Below, piece by piece: positions 26,201 to 34,409 of a stretch of DNA of 45,075 bases; the first letter of the stretch is position 1; each line of letters opens with the position of its first letter. The stretch comes from Terriglobales bacterium. Lineage in GTDB: Bacteria > Acidobacteriota > Terriglobia > Terriglobales > Acidobacteriaceae. Both the position numbers and the translations under genes were made by a program. The DNA is taken from the NCBI GenBank assembly GCA_015655585.1, contig JAATEV010000105.1, forward strand, positions 1-45,075, written 5' to 3'. The notes under the pieces are model-generated. The model worked only from the letters and a program-made list of their open reading frames with translations. It was not told the DNA's origin and ran no database searches.

Positions 26201-26441
26201 CGGGGATTACGCCGGGCAAAATGAATCTGCCGTCGCTGCTGGTTGTGGAGTCGTTTTCCGCTCCGCTCTGCCCATTGATGAGTTTGACAGTCGCATCTCC
26301 AACCCGGGCACCTGAAGTATCCTGCACGATGCCTATAACGTTGGCGGTGCTGACCTGCGCCAGGACAGTTCTCCACGGAAAGAGAAGGAAGAAGAGACAA
26401 CTCAGGCGAAACAATAAACTGGCTGTAATCGTGACCTTCAT
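23268..26441 (-). CDS. Oar-like TonB-dependent receptor
   Basis: 1057 residues from the ATG at 26441; a TTG at 26447 would overlap the upstream stop by four bases. Layout: signal peptide (about 1-29), a carboxypeptidase-regulatory-like beta domain (about 33-113, IVQDTSGARVGDATVKLIN...DGRFILPGVIPGTYTLQIERKGF), a plug with VVTQSPQAAGQASGSQGDFSVNGQR-type sequence and FFVDGVSANID, then a 22-strand-type barrel ending in aromatic VQFSFRVIF. It should import a bulky substrate across the outer membrane with TonB energy; which substrate is unknown. It begins 2 bases after the stop of the sigma/anti-sigma fusion gene, so the two are co-transcribed and probably translationally coupled. Confidence 0.93.
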   Translation of the reverse strand: MKVTITASLLFRLSCLFFLLFPWRTVLAQVSTANVIGIVQDTSGARVGDATVKLINGQSGAENDSTTSSDGRFILPGVIPGTYTLQIERKGFATTQLNGIALNIGDTKNLLIRLKIGLVTESVNVNASGLTLNTSDASVSTIVDRKFVANIPLNGRSFQDLISMTPGVVTQSPQAAGQASGSQGDFSVNGQRTESNSFFVDGVSANIDSGLGNASSRFTIAGSSSGGTALGTTQSLVSIDALQEFRVLSSTYSAEYGRTPGGQFTFLTRSGTNAIHGSLYTYWRDYVINGNDWFTATLFPKNAPNQPRFNQNDFGGTFGTPFIFPGTYYGHNKTFIFASYEGLLLTQPTPPTIYYVPSIAVVNEAPAPLQNVLGLFRRGNFYDASREQGGLSAVIVPGYSLPARVDSMSIRLDHAISPRLSIFFRYGDTPSHSQTQQLSSLTQNILHTRTLTLGVASQLSTKTSNELRLGFVRSNSHACTFFLQSNLCGQYSLASSIGIPDPSNSARADIYIHIPSVGDSEAIWDNINSSLYEWNLRDSFTREISNHYLKFGIDQRYIASAFHPAALSVEADFFSRQSMVDNAASDIVITKSEPASPVLNQFSAFAQDEWRVSKRLTLSLGLRWDVNQPPKGRRGMDAYTAIGDIDAPATLRLAPRGTPLWHTGWFNLAPRFGAAWMISDRTAREMILRVGAGVFFDTTNRPALAAFNAMGFTTTSYIKDAPLPITPSQLNFPATPMPPNTHSLVYAFPSHLPLPYSLQWNIGIEKALGRNQALTVSYLGAHGDQLLQEQRRDVSSLNHSFGDVSFFPNGVTSNYQALQVKLQRSISRGIQALSSYTWAHSLDYGSTDPLYPLTHGNSDLDVRHNLEAAISWDLPKPGNSPFFKYVLGSWGVDGRLIARTAFPVTLFGNLFSDPETGDRYYNGVNLIPNRPLYLYGAEYAGGRILNGGPDAINPAFSLPDGTSQGNAPRNFVRGFNAVQANIALRREMPIYGRFSTQFQAEAFNVLNHPNFGYIDPSLSHALFGQATKMLNQSFGPEGSLYQQGGPRSVQFSFRVIF

Positions 26442-26443
26442 CT

Positions 26444-29400
26444 TCAATGTGATCGCTCGGGAATCCTCTTGTTGTCCTCTGCGCTCTGGGGGCTCGTTAC
26501 CTTCGATCTGGCCGAGCTGTTGAGCTCGACGGCGAAACGTGTGATCTCTTCAGTCTGATGCAAGGGGATGGCCTTTATCGTGGTTTCCAGCAGTGTGTCG
26601 GTTTGTTCTGCGCCTGAAGTGTTTGACGCGAACAGTCTGCCGATGTCGCTGTTCAGATTCTGCGTTCGATGCAAAAGTTGGCTGGCTGCTTGATTGAATT
26701 GCACGGGACTTTCTATTTGGATCGACGGCTCCCCAGCATCAGGCGAATCATAGCTCTGCGTCGAAACCTCGGCCAATTGCGCGTGTAGTGTACGAAGTTG
26801 CTCTTCCAGGGCTGTTGCATGTCGATTCAGCATTTCCGTCCATTGCTGTTGTGAGGAAGCGCCGACTGATTTGAGCTCCGTCGCAGAAAGTGCACTGCCA
26901 AGTCGATCCAGAGCATACGCGTGTTGGAGTGCCCGTTGGGCGTGCTGGAGTGCATTCTGGGAATACTGCTTGATTGCGGAATCCAGCCGATCCCCGGAGA
27001 TATCTTTCGCCTGGAAGTGCCTGCGAAGTATCGCATCCATCTTTGGTTTAGTTTGGTCTACGTTGTAGGTTCTTGCATTTTCTGAAGCTGTTTTCCGGGC
27101 GCCGGAGACATGAATGTCATTCGGTGAGATGAGCTTGAGATCAAGAAGCTGATGATCCTCCAAAATATCCAGATGAGAGACGATCTGTTGCTTGAGCGAA
27201 CTATCTAAAATGGTCCCCGAGACGCGAATGTGGCCGTCGGATGTCCTGACGACCTCGATTGGCTCACCGGTGTCAGCGCCGAGGTCATTGAGCTGGTGCA
27301 ACACGGCAATATGTAACTTGGCAAGTTGCAAACCTGTTCCAGTTGTCTGTACAAAGCGATCCTGGGGCACGGAATTACGTGGACTGTGAGCTGAATACTC
27401 ATATTCTGGATCGAAGACCGCATCGGCTACAGAGGCAGATGGTTTGCGTTCGTACTCAGACTGAACGAAGCGAAGCTCGCGATAACCGGAATCGGCTCGG
27501 ACACGCAGGATCAGGCTGGTCGGCAGGAGATGATGGTCGAGAACTAGCGTTGCCGATAGCAACTGTGGATGGTTGGCGACTGGAGCGGTGGTCGTGAGCT
27601 CATAGCCATCTCCCGCAGCATGGGCTTGTGCGGTTTTACCTGCCAACATACTGAAGGCATGTACCGAGAGATCCTGATCCCAGAGCTCGTCTATTGGAAT
27701 GGAACGATGCGCACCAGACGTATTTTTATTTTTCCGCGTTCCGTATGAGATATGCTCTCCATTCTTATTTCGCCACTTTGTCGCGATGACGCGATGCTGA
27801 GAATCATAGAGGCGGCGTACATATCTACTATTGTCGCCATCTTTCCAGAGATCGATGGTTCCTTGTTGGAGAATCTTTCCATCGGCAGAGACCTCTTCAA
27901 GCCGAATGATCTGGTGCTCAGTTTGCCCTTGGAGATTTGTCGTTTCAATCATGACGGACTGATTCAGAATTTTCCCGGCATCGATTGGTGCGTTTGCATG
28001 GCGATAAGCGAGGTAGCTGGTGGCGGAGATAAAGATCGTCAATGCGAGCGCCCAGGCCATCATGGAAGATGGAACCAGAGGACGAAGGAAATGACCGATC
28101 ACAGCGATCCATGACGCAGATGAACTGGTCTGGTGTCGTACAGTCAACGATGGAGTGGGGGCATTGGAGTTGGATCCCCAAACCGTGGCAGAATCTTCCA
28201 TGTCTTCGAATGCCAGTGCTGGGTCGAAGTAGGTGACTTGACTATTCAGGCCCAAACCGTCAAAGGTCAGATTCAACTCCAACCAGCGAAGGTCGCTGAG
28301 TGATATGCGTTGCGTTCGTGTGTGCGGCCCATCAGGAGGATGATCGCCAATGGAGAGTAAGGCCAGACGAATGTCCTGTTCGCTGAAGACTTCGATGAAC
28401 TCTGCGCTCTCCGGATGCTCGATTCGTGCGGAGAGCGTACTTTGCTCTGCTTGTATGTCATGAAGAGCAATAATCTTTCCGTTAACGGCAATCGATAAGG
28501 TTCTGGGACGATGTTCATTTACCTTATTCCAGCGTCTGCGAACCGATCTCAACAGGTACTCCTGTTTCATCTCACTCGACTCTGAAAGGTCGGGCTTACT
28601 GTTATCTGAAGAGAAATCGGCCCCATCCAACGGCTCTCGATCTTTGAGTGTGGGGCGGCGGAAGTGCCGGTCGATACTGGCCAGGCACCATTCGCAACTC
28701 ACAATGTGCGAGAGGAGAGAGCAGTCTGTTGGCTTGGGTATTGAGGAACGATATTGCGCCAACAACTCTTCTTCAGGAAGACACTCTGTAAACCGAGCGC
28801 GGAGGATAGTCTCGCGAAGTTCCTTAAATAGCTCCGGGGTTGACAATAAATTCCAGGATGATGCAGGGATTGGCGGAAGATCGCGGTTCAGGATGCGAAG
28901 CTTGCCGGGATTCTCAAGATGCGACTTCACCTCGCTACGAGCGGTCTTGAGCTTGTTGTAGATGGCGGCGATTGGGAGTAGGGCAAGCTCTGCAATCTCT
29001 CGCCGGGAATAGTCATGAAAGAAGTGAAGAATGAAGTAGCTGGCGGTCTTGGACGACTCTTTTCGCCAAACCGCGTAACTACAGATGCTGCGAAGATCAT
29101 TCTGTCGTTGCAGAAGATCTCCCGGATGGCTGGCCGCGAGTGCAAATTCAAACGAGTCGAACTCCGCAACGCTGATGAAGTGCTGCGCCTCACGGGAAGA
29201 ACGGGCTAGTCCGGACAGATAGATGTGGCGCAAACAGGTGTAGAGATAGCCGTCGAGATTCGCAACGTCCCGGAGGTCTGGTTTCGTCAAAGTGAAGTAA
29301 AGGCAAAACTCCTGGACGATATCCTCGGCCCTGGCCACATCGCCGCGAGTCAGTATCGCGCCCCATTTCAGCAGTTGACGATAGTAGCTGGCAAGAAGGT

Positions 29401-29455
29401 GCTCAGGCTGGGTCGCGTGCGATGGGGTGCGCCATTTGGGGTTATGTTGCTCCAT
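26444..29455 (-). CDS. ECF sigma factor fused to zinc anti-sigma motif, membrane helix and periplasmic region
   Basis: 1003 residues. Residues about 20-90 form sigma region 2 (AEDIVQEFCLYF, 43-54, then NLDGYLYTCLRHIYL); about 120-180 form region 4 with the HTH YSRREIAELALLPIAAIYNKLKTARSEVK split around 149-177. Residues 245-260 hold a ZAS-type anti-sigma motif, H250-xxx-C254-xx-C257. A cytoplasmic beta-like domain follows (about 318-410), then one membrane helix (about 466-484) and a predicted periplasmic part of about 520 residues: a beta region (about 500-780) and a helical, coiled-coil-like region (about 805-900). An AGGAG site lies 4 bases before the ATG. By analogy with FecI/FecR/FecA, it probably senses receptor or envelope state and controls transcription, but how the sigma part could act while membrane-bound (possibly after proteolysis) is inference. 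I know no named family with this whole layout. Confidence 0.8.
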   Translation of the reverse strand: MEQHNPKWRTPSHATQPEHLLASYYRQLLKWGAILTRGDVARAEDIVQEFCLYFTLTKPDLRDVANLDGYLYTCLRHIYLSGLARSSREAQHFISVAEFDSFEFALAASHPGDLLQRQNDLRSICSYAVWRKESSKTASYFILHFFHDYSRREIAELALLPIAAIYNKLKTARSEVKSHLENPGKLRILNRDLPPIPASSWNLLSTPELFKELRETILRARFTECLPEEELLAQYRSSIPKPTDCSLLSHIVSCEWCLASIDRHFRRPTLKDREPLDGADFSSDNSKPDLSESSEMKQEYLLRSVRRRWNKVNEHRPRTLSIAVNGKIIALHDIQAEQSTLSARIEHPESAEFIEVFSEQDIRLALLSIGDHPPDGPHTRTQRISLSDLRWLELNLTFDGLGLNSQVTYFDPALAFEDMEDSATVWGSNSNAPTPSLTVRHQTSSSASWIAVIGHFLRPLVPSSMMAWALALTIFISATSYLAYRHANAPIDAGKILNQSVMIETTNLQGQTEHQIIRLEEVSADGKILQQGTIDLWKDGDNSRYVRRLYDSQHRVIATKWRNKNGEHISYGTRKNKNTSGAHRSIPIDELWDQDLSVHAFSMLAGKTAQAHAAGDGYELTTTAPVANHPQLLSATLVLDHHLLPTSLILRVRADSGYRELRFVQSEYERKPSASVADAVFDPEYEYSAHSPRNSVPQDRFVQTTGTGLQLAKLHIAVLHQLNDLGADTGEPIEVVRTSDGHIRVSGTILDSSLKQQIVSHLDILEDHQLLDLKLISPNDIHVSGARKTASENARTYNVDQTKPKMDAILRRHFQAKDISGDRLDSAIKQYSQNALQHAQRALQHAYALDRLGSALSATELKSVGASSQQQWTEMLNRHATALEEQLRTLHAQLAEVSTQSYDSPDAGEPSIQIESPVQFNQAASQLLHRTQNLNSDIGRLFASNTSGAEQTDTLLETTIKAIPLHQTEEITRFAVELNSSARSKVTSPQSAEDNKRIPERSH

Positions 29456-29483
29456 TTACTCCTAAAGAGAAGATTGCTGTCGG

Positions 29484-29588
29484 AATCTACCCTCACGCTT
29501 AATATTTATTTTTTACGCTTTCGGTTTCATCCCGGAGAGCATCGACAAAATGGTTCTTGAATATTTTTGTGGCCCGTCAGGGTAGATT
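29484..29588. promoter_or_regulatory. Divergent control region with an inverted shared leader motif
   Basis: The motif CGTSAGGGTAGATT (S is G or C) occurs on the minus strand at 29484-29497, 28 bases before the ATG of the sigma fusion gene, and on the plus strand at 29575-29588, 27 bases before the ATG at 29616 of the beta-barrel gene. CTCTTTA and AGTAATG/AGTAAATG also recur in both leaders. The near-symmetry suggests a promoter or operator element shared by the two genes; CGTC is a common minus-10 core of ECF promoters, but I cannot assign a clear minus-35. Confidence 0.6.
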
Positions 29589-29615
29589 TGGCGGGTGAGT
29601 TCCTCTTTATCAGTA

Positions 29616-30374
29616 ATGGTATTTCAGGAGCGTCACTTGTCACTATCGCAGTTAGTCTTCCGTCTTTCTTTCATCAGATTTTTGCCAGTAGCGGTATGCC
29701 TACTGGCAATGATTGGACCTCAACCGACATTGGCGCAGGTAGTGGATTCACAGATCGCCAAAAAGAAGTTCATACCGCAGACAGATCTTTCAGTGGGAGC
29801 TTTCGGTGAATTGACGGCCTTGCGCATGCCGATTACGGCTACACCCCGCTTCGATGGCGTGGAGGTCATGCAGACGACACAGGGCACCTCGCCGTCCGCC
29901 GGTCTTCTCGTGACATTTCACCAGTCTCTCAAGCCGTGGCTTGGGTACAATATAAATTTTGGATATAGCCGCTTTACCGAAAACTACTCCCTAGGCAATA
30001 CTTTCCTCGCGAGTTTTTCCCAACTATCCATCGGAACCAACATGTATGAATTGAGCATCGCGCCAGTCATTCAGGGACCGAAGATAAAACATATCAGCAC
30101 ATTCGCACAGGCAGGTGGAAGCGGCTTGTGGTTTCTTCCGACGCAAACTGTTTCGCCCTACAACGAACAGGTTCGCGCCGCAATGCTCTTCGGGGTCGGG
30201 TTCAATTATAAGCTCACGGATCACCTGGGAATGAGGGCAGAGTATCGCGGACTGTTCTACAAGAACCCGGATTTTGCATACCGCTCAGGGCAGGCTCCAA
30301 TGTCGAGACTCTTTACTGTGACCAATGAGCCTACCGTGAGTCTCTTCTACACCTTTGGCCGAGTAAAGAAATAA
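29616..30374 (+). CDS. Outer-membrane beta-barrel protein
   Basis: 252 residues from the ATG at 29616; a GTG at 29595 would add seven residues but lies only 6 bases after the shared leader motif. After a long N-terminal export signal (LSFIRFLPVAVCLLAMIGPQPTLAQ), the chain shows alternating strands typical of an eight-stranded OmpA/OmpX-like barrel: WLGYNINFGYSRF, YELSIAPVIQG, STFAQAGGSGLWF, RAAMLFGVGFNYKL, LGMRAEYRGLFYK, and the end TVSLFYTFGRVKK. No peptidoglycan-binding domain follows. It is divergent from the sigma fusion/receptor operon and shares its leader motif, so it is probably part of the same regulon. Confidence 0.8.
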   Translation: MVFQERHLSLSQLVFRLSFIRFLPVAVCLLAMIGPQPTLAQVVDSQIAKKKFIPQTDLSVGAFGELTALRMPITATPRFDGVEVMQTTQGTSPSAGLLVTFHQSLKPWLGYNINFGYSRFTENYSLGNTFLASFSQLSIGTNMYELSIAPVIQGPKIKHISTFAQAGGSGLWFLPTQTVSPYNEQVRAAMLFGVGFNYKLTDHLGMRAEYRGLFYKNPDFAYRSGQAPMSRLFTVTNEPTVSLFYTFGRVKK

Positions 30375-30463
30375 GAATGCCCAAAAACTTGGGCTGATGA
30401 CCGCTTTGGCTCGAATGATCGTGTCAGAGCGGTCGTTTCTGTCTGGCAGTCAGGTACTGTTTT

Positions 30464-30853
30464 ATGAAATTCATAATGCTGTCTACACTCACAGTCCGAA
30501 ATTATTGGTCGAGTCTACTAGGACCAAGTGCATGGCCCCGGTTCGGGCAAAATTCGGAACGACCATTTCTGGTCGAATCGAAACAGGTGTCACGTGTCTG
30601 GCTACGGACGTATTTCCAAGTCCTTCGCCGCGACCACTATCGTTGCAGAGGCTGCGACAAGAAGGCAGGGGAAGTGACCTTGAAGATTCACCAAATTAGA
30701 TCAGGTCCTTTGCAGATGGAGAATGCGCTGACATTATGTCTTGGTTGTAAGGAGTTGGCCATAAACCTCGAACTTAAGGGGTTTGATATTCCGGATTTCT
30801 TGAGGCATCTATGGCATTATCTCTATCACCGCATTGAACCCAACCATATCTAA
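30464..30853 (+). CDS. HNH-type nuclease-like protein, degenerate active site
   Basis: 129 residues. The core is YFQVLRRDHYRCRGCDKKAG, then LKIHQI, then an N-x-LTLCLGCKEL stretch: the layout of an HNH/McrA endonuclease with paired cysteines C61/C64 and C92/C95 as zinc ligands, H76 in the first H box and N87 in the N position. The second histidine of the usual HH or DH pair is Gln, and the last box has Lys where the final His is expected, so catalysis is doubtful. The first 40 residues look unlike the family and the true start may be later. It lies in the island and may be a remnant of a mobile element. Confidence 0.6.
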   Translation: MKFIMLSTLTVRNYWSSLLGPSAWPRFGQNSERPFLVESKQVSRVWLRTYFQVLRRDHYRCRGCDKKAGEVTLKIHQIRSGPLQMENALTLCLGCKELAINLELKGFDIPDFLRHLWHYLYHRIEPNHI

Positions 30854-31743
30854 TGATGGCCTGAGAAGCATGTGTGCCCTTTCTACTGAAATAGGCAATG
30901 AATCCGAGTACTTCAAATGCCTCGACATTGGATATCTTTACTACGTTACAGAAACGGCTTGGATCAAAATGGGTAGTGAAGAGGCACTAGTAGAGGCGTT
31001 GACGGAGGAGAATACAGTCAACTGACTCACCGCGAAGCCTTTCAAGCATACCCGCCAGCCAGTCCAAATCGAGGTCCACATATTGGGGATGCATCTTCAG
31101 TGCAGAGCGGATTCCAGAGAAATTGGTGACCAAGCTTCCCCTAACACTCCCCGTTCTTTTACTGCTCACTTGATGTACTCGGTGATAGTTTGCTTGGTAA
31201 AAATTTCTGAGAGTGTATTTACGCGTGAGCATCCTTGAATGTTTTCAACAAAACCTACAAGACGCTCAATGAAAGTACGTTGATTTTCGACGGTAGCCCG
31301 ACGAAGTGCTGGACCGGGTCGCTCGAACTCAAGCTCATCTGCCAAATGCGACAGAAAACCTTCGACCTCCTTGAGAAGTTGTTCGTGCATCTTGCGCAGC
31401 GGCGTTCCATATCGCGTCGGAGCTACCCGCACCAGTGGCTTGAGATGGGAGAATTCAGTCCGTGACATTAGTGACCTGAAGCTAAATTTGTTCGAGCGAC
31501 ATGTCGAGAGTTGGAGGCTAGCTTTCGCCCTTCTCTGGCACTAAGCCTTAAGATCCTTTTCAGCAAAGGCGAATGGGCTCTTATTGATCTCCACCGCATA
31601 GCGCACGATGGATTCACTTCCTTCAAGCGAGCAAGAACTATGCCCTCTGCCCAGGCCGGCGGCAATACTCGGGGAGGAGTTTGTCATCCATACTCCCACG
31701 CCGCCTTCAATTCAGTGCTCGAAAACCTGAGAAAGACGCGCAT
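30854..31743. other. Region of short, unsupported open frames in the island
   Basis: About 890 bases with no gene I recognise. The best candidates are a 100-residue minus-strand frame (31166-31468: MSRTEFSHLKPLVRVAPTRY..., moderately protein-like, with amphipathic helices) and a 63-residue plus-strand frame (30834-31025). Neither has a clear ribosome binding site or known family. Overlapping minus-strand frames at 30987-31232 could be the continuation of the first after a frameshift. It is most simply read as decayed mobile DNA. Confidence 0.4.
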
Positions 31744-32151
31744 CTATGCGAAAGGCCGCGAAGATATCCGAATGGGTCCGAAGTTGCTGGTGTAAAACCG
31801 AAATCTTCTGTGGTAACCCGCTATGGAGAGAAATAATCTATATCTGTAGCGAATCGTTTCGCGGCGCCGTTCGCCTGCGCTGTTGAGGTAGTTTTCGATG
31901 TCGACCGGAAGGAAGCGGCCACTACCAATGAGTTTTCTGCTTGGCAAGGTGCCGTTCTTCACCTTGTTCTGGATCGTCCGCTCCGTGACCCCGAACAGTG
32001 CTGCGATGTCCTTACAGGTGTAGGTCGCTTGAAGTTTCATCCCCATGCCGCGAAGCATCGTTTCAAAGAGGGGACAGAGTGAAGGTTCGGCGTGCTGACA
32101 AGGCTCGGGGTTATTAGTGGGCTCTGATGAAGTTGTATAGTTGCCGTGCAA
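31744..32151 (-). CDS. Excisionase/AlpA-like HTH protein
   Basis: 135 residues. The middle (YTCKDIAALFGVTERTIQNKVKNG, then LPSRKLIGSGRFLPVDIENYLN, about 44-91) is a MerR-like winged HTH of the HTH_17/excisionase group, in which the DNA-binding helix is followed by a short wing and a conserved FxxxDIxxYL ending. Such proteins direct excision of integrative elements or act as small regulators. The C-terminal 40 residues are basic. It lies about 4.5 kb from a broken tyrosine integrase inside the same compositional island, which fits an old integrative element. Confidence 0.7.
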   Translation of the reverse strand: MHGNYTTSSEPTNNPEPCQHAEPSLCPLFETMLRGMGMKLQATYTCKDIAALFGVTERTIQNKVKNGTLPSRKLIGSGRFLPVDIENYLNSAGERRRETIRYRYRLFLSIAGYHRRFRFYTSNFGPIRISSRPFA

Positions 32152-33397
32152 TGGGTTCTCCTGCCGGTTGCACGATGTGTTCGCGCATATCCGTCAAGGG
32201 CCAATACCCAGGGCGCGGCTTGTTTGGGGATTATCTTTTTGGTGTTGTCTTATAAGGGGCGAATTCCCCAAGCTGAATCGATGGATAGATCATTCCAGGC
32301 TGAAAGTTGCCACTCACGAATCGCCAGAGTTGTAGAAGCTCTCTGGGATAATGGCGTTACGCAGCTTCTCTCCGAATGGGGTGATTGGAGAAGCCTCAAT
32401 AGCTGGCTTCACAGATGTCGCAACAGCATCTGGCTCCCGGTGCATCCAGTGGATCAACACGGCGTACCCTCGCCGTGTTACGAGCATCGTGAGAGCCCCG
32501 TGGGGATTCCGTCGAACTCCAGCCTCAGCATCACGAAGGCTGGGCGTCTGTTTCAGCAAGAAGAGCCACGGGAAGAGTTGGGATAAATCCACGCGATACC
32601 GCAGTGGTGTTTTGAGCCCATAAGTGTGGCAGGTCGCTTCAATCAGACCCACGTCGTTGCCCAGGCGCAGCATAGACCTTTGCCCGTTGTGAACTCTTCC
32701 GTCAGGGCTTGAAGCACCTCAGAGAAGGAGCGTGCACTCTGGATGTCCTCTTTGGTGATGCCGGTCAATTCAGTGCATTGGTTGCTGATCTCCCATCGCT
32801 TAGGGAGAACGAAGGAGGAGTTCTCTCCAGGGTGTGCAGGCTCATCTCAACTACACCAATCTCGCTGATCTCGGGCTTCATGTGCAAGGGCGGTGAAGTA
32901 GACCAGCAGGTTTGCTCGACGTCTATCTTCATCGATATGATTGAAGAAGGAGTCAGCGTGGACCTGTCTGGCATTACCGTGGGTGTGGATGCAGAGAAGG
33001 TTCGAGTTCGCACTTCGAAAAATGACATCGTCGTCTGCTAAGCAGGCACGCAGTTTGGACAATAGCTCCCTATTTACTCTTTTTTGCAATAGCCTAGGTG
33101 ACCATGCCTTCCAGAACTGCCACGAAGCTCGTTTCGAGAATATGCACCAAGGAGACAGGTTTTGCGTCTCCTGCGCTTACTGCTTATTTGCTTAGCTCGT
33201 GCCATTCTCAAATGCGTCTCCCTGAACTTTGAAGCCGCGGTTCGTATCAATTCGACTGCTCTCAGAATGCAAATCCCGATAGGCATTCAGTAATGTATCC
33301 GCAATAATCCCATAAAGTGCACAGAAAGCTGCGCTCCCTCGAAATGGGTATCCCAGCGGCTACTATAAATCTAGCGATTCACCATTGGCATCGCGAT
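32152..33397. other. Region of degraded coding sequence
   Basis: I can support no intact gene in these 1246 bases. Several short frames on the minus strand (32314-32673, 119 residues; 32847-33089, 80 residues with a protein-like HIDEDRRRANLLVYFTALAHEARDQ) may be pieces of one or two broken genes, and the plus-strand frames look like their shadows. The promoter of the LysR gene should lie near 33290-33390. Confidence 0.4.
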
Positions 33398-34342
33398 ATG
33401 GAACATATGATTATTCGAAACTTCGAGTACCTTCTCGCGCTTGCGAAGGAGCGCCACTTCGCAAGGGCCGCAGTTGCATGTAGCGTCTCTCAGCCCACAC
33501 TCTCTGGCGGCATCAAACAGCTTGAAGAAGACATGGACGTGCTGATTGTAAAGCGAGGCCGTACCTTCGAGGGCTTCACGGCAGAAGGCGAACGTGTTCT
33601 GGCCTGGGCACAGCAGATGATGGACGATTGCCTGCGTCTGAAACAGGAGCTGCGGACATTTCGGGAAAGCGGTATGCAAGGCGCGTTCCGGATCGGCGTT
33701 CTTCCGGCGACGACATCTCTCGGTCTAACATTAAGTGTTCCGTTTGCCGAACAGGCGCCCACACTGGATCTCTCGATTCGCACCGCCAGTCTGCCGGATC
33801 TGCTCCATCTTCTGCGAGCCGGTGAACTGGATATCGCACTCACCTATACAGATGAGACGATGGGCGAGGAGCTTACTACGCACCTGCTTTATCGCGAACG
33901 CATGTTCTACTTCACTGCTGTACAGGAGCTGCCGCCACGTGTCTCGCTGGAGCAGATTGCGGTGCGTCCGCTTTGTCTGCTGAATTCAGGAATTCCTGTG
34001 GCAATGCTTGAGTATCTGGCCCATGCGCCAAAGGTGCTCTACACGGACTCGCCCGCTGTGCTGGCTGCACATGTGAGGTCGGGAGCGTGGTCCACTGTGC
34101 TGCCGCAGTCACTCGCCAGTACACTGACACCTTCGACGAACCTGCGTGCAATCCCTTTGCGCAAGAACGCAGCGGCTCAGGCCAATGTGGGATTTGTCAC
34201 GACACGACTAACGCCGTTACCGGCTCCGGTACATGCCTTCATGGAGCTGGCTCACTCGTCCAAGGTGGTAGTGGCCATCCATGAGATGCTTGAGGCACAC
34301 AAGCCGTATCTCATGCCAATGAAAGCTCGACCTGCCCAATAG
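33398..34342 (+). CDS. LysR family transcriptional regulator
   Basis: 314 residues from the ATG at 33398; the frame is open from 33317 but the extra 27 residues precede the conserved N-terminus. The winged HTH is typical: NFEYLLALAKERHFARAAVACSVSQPTLSGGIKQLEEDMDVLIVKRG split over residues 8-55. The rest is the periplasmic-binding-protein-like effector domain (GAFRIGVLPATTSLGLTL..., LRAGELDIALTY). It lies 67 bases upstream of hxlB in the same direction. A weak inverted repeat (ATCC, 12 bases, GGAT) at 34359-34378 in that gap could be its site, so control of hxlBA is likely. The inducer would plausibly be formaldehyde-related, which is inference. Confidence 0.9.
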   Translation: MEHMIIRNFEYLLALAKERHFARAAVACSVSQPTLSGGIKQLEEDMDVLIVKRGRTFEGFTAEGERVLAWAQQMMDDCLRLKQELRTFRESGMQGAFRIGVLPATTSLGLTLSVPFAEQAPTLDLSIRTASLPDLLHLLRAGELDIALTYTDETMGEELTTHLLYRERMFYFTAVQELPPRVSLEQIAVRPLCLLNSGIPVAMLEYLAHAPKVLYTDSPAVLAAHVRSGAWSTVLPQSLASTLTPSTNLRAIPLRKNAAAQANVGFVTTRLTPLPAPVHAFMELAHSSKVVVAIHEMLEAHKPYLMPMKARPAQ

Positions 34343-34409
34343 GAAAAACCAATCAAACATCCGAATTTCCTGTTGGATTCATTCTGGACTGGGATGCGAT
34401 GCTCGTTCC

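Noticed and set aside
31511-31795. Plus-strand 94-residue frame in the island
   Set aside because: It overlaps the end of the HTH gene on the other strand, has no ribosome binding site and no recognisable fold.
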